Shown piece by piece: positions 14,110 to 16,534 of a stretch of 16,534 bases of DNA (positions within the stretch are counted from its first letter, which is position 1; each line of letters opens with the position of its first letter). The stretch is from the NCBI GenBank assembly GCA_964358645.1, contig CAYHPW010000053.1, positions 1 to 16,534 on the forward strand, read 5' to 3'. The notes below the pieces were generated by a model, which was given only the letters and a program-made list of their open reading frames with translations, was not told the origin of the DNA and ran no database searches. The DNA is from JBBTDV01 sp038042605 (GTDB lineage: Bacteria > Bdellovibrionota > UBA1018). Made by a program: the position numbers and the translations under genes.

Positions 14110-15150
14110 GTGCTGAAATCACGGCCCACCATGGTCGCGATTGCGCTAACATTGCTTGCGGCAGGAGTGCTCTACCCATCGAATGGGAAAGACCGGCTAA
14201 CTGTCACGCAAAGGAGGCCTGCCGCTTTGATCTGCCAAGATCCTTACGGCACGATCTGTAAAAACAAAGCCCATAGGAGTGATCCAACCGGCGTGGTTCT
14301 TTCGGATGAAGTGGAAGAAGCAATCACGCGCAAAATATATCAAGAAATAAAGAAATCACATCCCGAATGGTCCGATGAACAAGTCACCGAAGGATTCATA
14401 AAACGCATATATACCCAGAAAAAGAGAAAAAAGATGAATAAAGTTTTCAAATGGGTACGAAGCGCGATCGAAACTTATATAGAAAACCTTCCAGATAAGC
14501 TGATCACCGTGACTGAAAAACGAGAACTTACGACCCGCGTACGGAAAGTAAAACTCGAACTACCCCCTCCGGCATCGGTTTATAGCGATGCAATGGATCT
14601 TTTCACAAAGAATGATGTCTACTACGAGCGCTTAATAAATGGTGACATGCGTCTTAGAGTCGGGGGGGCTTATCTTGCAACCGGAAAATCCTGGTTCAAT
14701 ATGGTCTTCACTTTTGCTCATGAACTCGGGCATTCCATAGATCCGTGTGAAATCAGAAGCGCGCGGCATTCCTTCCCGGCTTACGACCGGCTGACTGCTT
14801 GCTTCCTGAAAGATGGCCTGATTGCCACACGGGAGACCAGGTCCGAATGTGGCCATAACGATCAGCTGTCAGAAACCTTTGCTGATTGGATCGCTGTAAA
14901 AATCACGGCACAGGCCCTGGAAAAATTCGGTGCAAGCTTTTCTCAAAAGGAACTAGAAAAGTCAGCAGCCAACTCCGTGCGGGATTTATGCGAGGAAGAT
15001 GAGGAGGAACTCTTAAAAACAGATACCGAGCACCACCCATCACCACGATTGAGGATCAACAAAATCTTCGCCGACAACCCAAAAATCATGGAGATCTTGG
15101 GATGCCAAGTCACCGGCAATGAGAATTACTGCGACTTCGAAATTAGATAA
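14110..15150 (+). CDS. Secreted zinc metallopeptidase with a compact M13 (neprilysin-like) catalytic domain
   Basis: This predicted periplasmic or surface zinc endopeptidase has 346 residues from the GTG start. The basic N-terminus and hydrophobic stretch (about 8-23) form a signal peptide or anchor. The zinc motif HELGH is at 204-208, and SETFADW (254-260) supplies the third ligand Glu255 and Asp259. Near the C-terminus H309-P-S-P-R-L-R315 keeps the six-residue His-to-Arg spacing of neprilysin His711 and Arg717. NDVYY (168-172) sits where the NAFY substrate-binding motif of M13 lies, and the end (GCQVTGNENYCDF) resembles the closing Cys..Cys of M13. Eight Cys residues suggest disulfides. True M13 enzymes have about 650-700 residues, so most of the lid domain is missing. 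The gene starts 37 bases after YIP1. M13 assignment is inferred from motif order; another gluzincin family is possible. Confidence 0.8.
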   Translation: MLKSRPTMVAIALTLLAAGVLYPSNGKDRLTVTQRRPAALICQDPYGTICKNKAHRSDPTGVVLSDEVEEAITRKIYQEIKKSHPEWSDEQVTEGFIKRIYTQKKRKKMNKVFKWVRSAIETYIENLPDKLITVTEKRELTTRVRKVKLELPPPASVYSDAMDLFTKNDVYYERLINGDMRLRVGGAYLATGKSWFNMVFTFAHELGHSIDPCEIRSARHSFPAYDRLTACFLKDGLIATRETRSECGHNDQLSETFADWIAVKITAQALEKFGASFSQKELEKSAANSVRDLCEEDEEELLKTDTEHHPSPRLRINKIFADNPKIMEILGCQVTGNENYCDFEIR

Positions 15151-15207
15151 GAAACAACGATATTTGCTGTATTCCAAAAAAGAGTTTCCTCTGGTAATGG
15201 GTTAATT

Positions 15208-15216
15208 TGATATAAG
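15208..15216 (+). promoter_or_regulatory. Possible extended -10 promoter upstream of tdk
   Basis: TGATATAAG fits an extended -10 (TGnTATAAT with one mismatch). No good -35 is seen at normal spacing, as extended -10 promoters allow. The predicted start would fall near the AAGGGG ribosome binding site (15221-15226), which is very close, so the call is tentative. The rest of the 82-base gap shows no clear hairpin. Confidence 0.33.
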
Positions 15217-15232
15217 CCATAAGGGGAATTGA

Positions 15233-15862
15233 ATGTTTCATCAGACACTTCCTGGTTTCATTGAAGTAATCTGCGGCAGTATGTTCAGCGGCAAGACCGA
15301 AGAACTTTTACGGCGCATCAAGCGAGCGCAGATAGCCAGGCAAAAAGTACAAGTTTTTAAACCGGCCATGGACAACCGTTATAGCTCGGAACATGTTCAA
15401 AGCCATGACTCCAATAAGATAGCCTCATTGTGCGTGGACCGCCCAAGGGACATACTGAGATTAGTTGACGACAACACCAGAGTGGTGGGCATAGACGAAG
15501 CACAGTTCTTCGATGAAAATATCGTGGATGTAGCGCAAAAATTAGCTTACCGCGGGATGCGCGTCATAGTGGCCGGGTTGGATTTAGATTTTCGCGGCAT
15601 ACCCTTCGGGCCCATGCCCAAATTGCTGGCGGTAGCCGAGGAAGTCACGAAATTATCAGCCGTTTGTGTAGTGTGTGGCAAACCGGCATCTAGAACGCAA
15701 AAAATCGCAGGTGACCGTGGCGTAAATGCTTCAAGAATCGCGGTGGGTGCAAAAGATATGTACGAAGCCCGTTGCCGTTTCTGTCATGAGCCGGGCATTG
15801 CTTCTTCAACCACTGCGGATGAAAGGACCGGGCCCAATGAAAAAGGCACGTCCGTATCCTGA
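15233..15862 (+). CDS. tdk: Thymidine kinase, type II
   Basis: This enzyme phosphorylates thymidine (and deoxyuridine) with ATP in pyrimidine salvage; it is cytosolic and usually tetrameric. P-loop GSMFSGKT (15-22), VGIDEAQFF (85-93) with catalytic Glu89, AGLDLDFRG (114-122), the lasso region with KPASRTQKI, and the structural zinc cysteines Cys145, Cys148, Cys181 and Cys184 are all visible. The 209 residues fit type II enzymes (about 190-205) with a short polar tail. AAGGGG precedes the ATG. The stop lies 26 bases inside the next gene, a uracil phosphoribosyltransferase, so the two form a salvage unit. Confidence 0.97.
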   Translation: MFHQTLPGFIEVICGSMFSGKTEELLRRIKRAQIARQKVQVFKPAMDNRYSSEHVQSHDSNKIASLCVDRPRDILRLVDDNTRVVGIDEAQFFDENIVDVAQKLAYRGMRVIVAGLDLDFRGIPFGPMPKLLAVAEEVTKLSAVCVVCGKPASRTQKIAGDRGVNASRIAVGAKDMYEARCRFCHEPGIASSTTADERTGPNEKGTSVS

Positions 15863-16534
15863 TAAACAATTTAAAGAAGTATTCTACCGTCTTTCAGAGC
15901 GCGAGCATAAATACGGCAAGAACGTCCACTTATTGTCAGATCCCTTTTTGCTTTCACACCTCGCCAGCCTTTGCGCCGAAGAAACATGTCAGCCTGTCAT
16001 CAACGAATTAGTCACGACTATTTATCTTTCAATGCTGAAAATCGTCGTTAACAATGAATTCCCGCTCCGTGATTGCGCCATCAGGACCAGAATGGCGAAA
16101 TTTCACGATGAGGCCATTCTTCAAGGCCCACTTATCAACCCTGAAATACCCGTCGTATCAGTTAACCTGGCTAGAGCAGGTACCCTGCCTTCACATATAT
16201 GCTATACCGCGCTTAATTATTTCATGAACCCGAAGAAAACACGTCAAGACCACATAAGCATCGCCAGGCAAGTGGACGATAGCCATAGAGTGACGGGCAG
16301 CAATGTTTCAGGCCATAAAATCGGCGGCAGCGTGAACGAAGCGATCGTCCTATTCCCTGATCCCATGGGGGCGACCGGCGGAACGATTGTCGAAGCCGTC
16401 AATCTGTACAAGAATCAGGGTAAAGCATTAAAATACATCGCGATACATTGCATCGTCACGCCAGAATATATCCGAAAAATCCTGTCGCATCATCCTGACT
16501 TGATAGTGTACGCTATACGCTTGGATAGGGGCCT
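15837..16534 (+). CDS. upp: Uracil phosphoribosyltransferase, N-terminally extended, 3' end cut by window
   Basis: This enzyme makes UMP from uracil and PRPP. The frame is open from ATG 15837 to the window end (232 complete codons). The PRPP loop DPMGATGGT (175-183) matches the family DPMLATGGS. VVSVNLARAGTLP (106-118) matches the VPxLRAG block. HPDLIVYAIRLDRG (219-232) matches HPDVELYTASIDQG, which in the E. coli enzyme is followed by about 22 residues to the end, so roughly 255 residues are expected. The PRPP loop comes about 45 residues later than in the 208-residue E. coli Upp, so there is an N-terminal extension (LSEREHKYGKNVHLLSD region). The start overlaps tdk by 26 bases. A related phosphoribosyltransferase specificity cannot be excluded without the uracil-binding C-terminus. 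Confidence 0.87.
   Translation, partial: MKKARPYPDKQFKEVFYRLSEREHKYGKNVHLLSDPFLLSHLASLCAEETCQPVINELVTTIYLSMLKIVVNNEFPLRDCAIRTRMAKFHDEAILQGPLINPEIPVVSVNLARAGTLPSHICYTALNYFMNPKKTRQDHISIARQVDDSHRVTGSNVSGHKIGGSVNEAIVLFPDPMGATGGTIVEAVNLYKNQGKALKYIAIHCIVTPEYIRKILSHHPDLIVYAIRLDRG

Noticed and set aside
1..16534. CRISPR array, tRNA, riboswitch, insertion sequence, phage or defence island
   Set aside because: I found no regularly spaced repeats, transposase, cloverleaf-like sequence or long leader; gaps are all under about 85 bases and the genes are mostly housekeeping or envelope types.

Overview
The window reads as a chromosomal segment of a Gram-negative, diderm bacterium of deltaproteobacterial type (Bdellovibrionota, Myxococcota or a related uncultured lineage). 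This placement is an inference. It rests on LPS-export genes, sigma-54, a bacterial mevalonate pathway with class II HMG-CoA reductase and type 2 isopentenyl-diphosphate isomerase, and a GldA/GldF/GldG-DUF4340 transporter operon. GC content looks moderate, in the mid-40s by eye. Genes are packed tightly, many overlap, and no gap exceeds about 85 bases. I see no tRNA, rRNA, CRISPR array, insertion sequence or phage gene.

Layout. (1) Bases 1-2418, minus strand: a mevalonate/isoprenoid operon read fni -> mvaA -> GHMP kinase. The kinase is cut by the window edge, and each gene overlaps the next. (2) Bases 2473-7079, plus strand: a cell-envelope and ribosome block, lptC(-lptA) -> lptB -> rpoN -> hpf -> rimK. 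Its first part matches the classic lptC-lptA-lptB-rpoN-hpf order of Proteobacteria, but lptC and lptA look fused into one 365-residue protein, and rimK stands where ptsN/rapZ usually lie. (3) Bases 7097-8152, minus strand: an NrnA-type DHH phosphoesterase, convergent with rimK and divergent from an unrecognised 109-residue protein (8197-8526). (4) Bases 8607-14072, plus strand, behind a good sigma-70 promoter candidate: an ABC ATPase, ABC-2 permease, GldG-like protein, DUF4340 protein and YIP1-type membrane protein, an envelope ABC system of unknown substrate. (5) Bases 14110-15150: a secreted zinc metallopeptidase with a miniaturised M13 (neprilysin-like) catalytic domain. (6) Bases 15233-16534: a pyrimidine-salvage pair, thymidine kinase and an N-terminally extended uracil phosphoribosyltransferase, the latter cut by the window end.

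How the genes fit together. The mevalonate operon makes isopentenyl diphosphate, the precursor of the undecaprenyl carrier lipid used for envelope polymers. Across a 54-base divergent gap, the lpt genes export LPS. rpoN, hpf and rimK add global transcription control, ribosome hibernation and ribosomal protein S6 modification. The most unusual items are the LptC-LptA fusion, the five-gene GldFG/DUF4340/YIP1 operon and the compact M13-like peptidase directly downstream of it. No wholly new defence or mobile system is visible.
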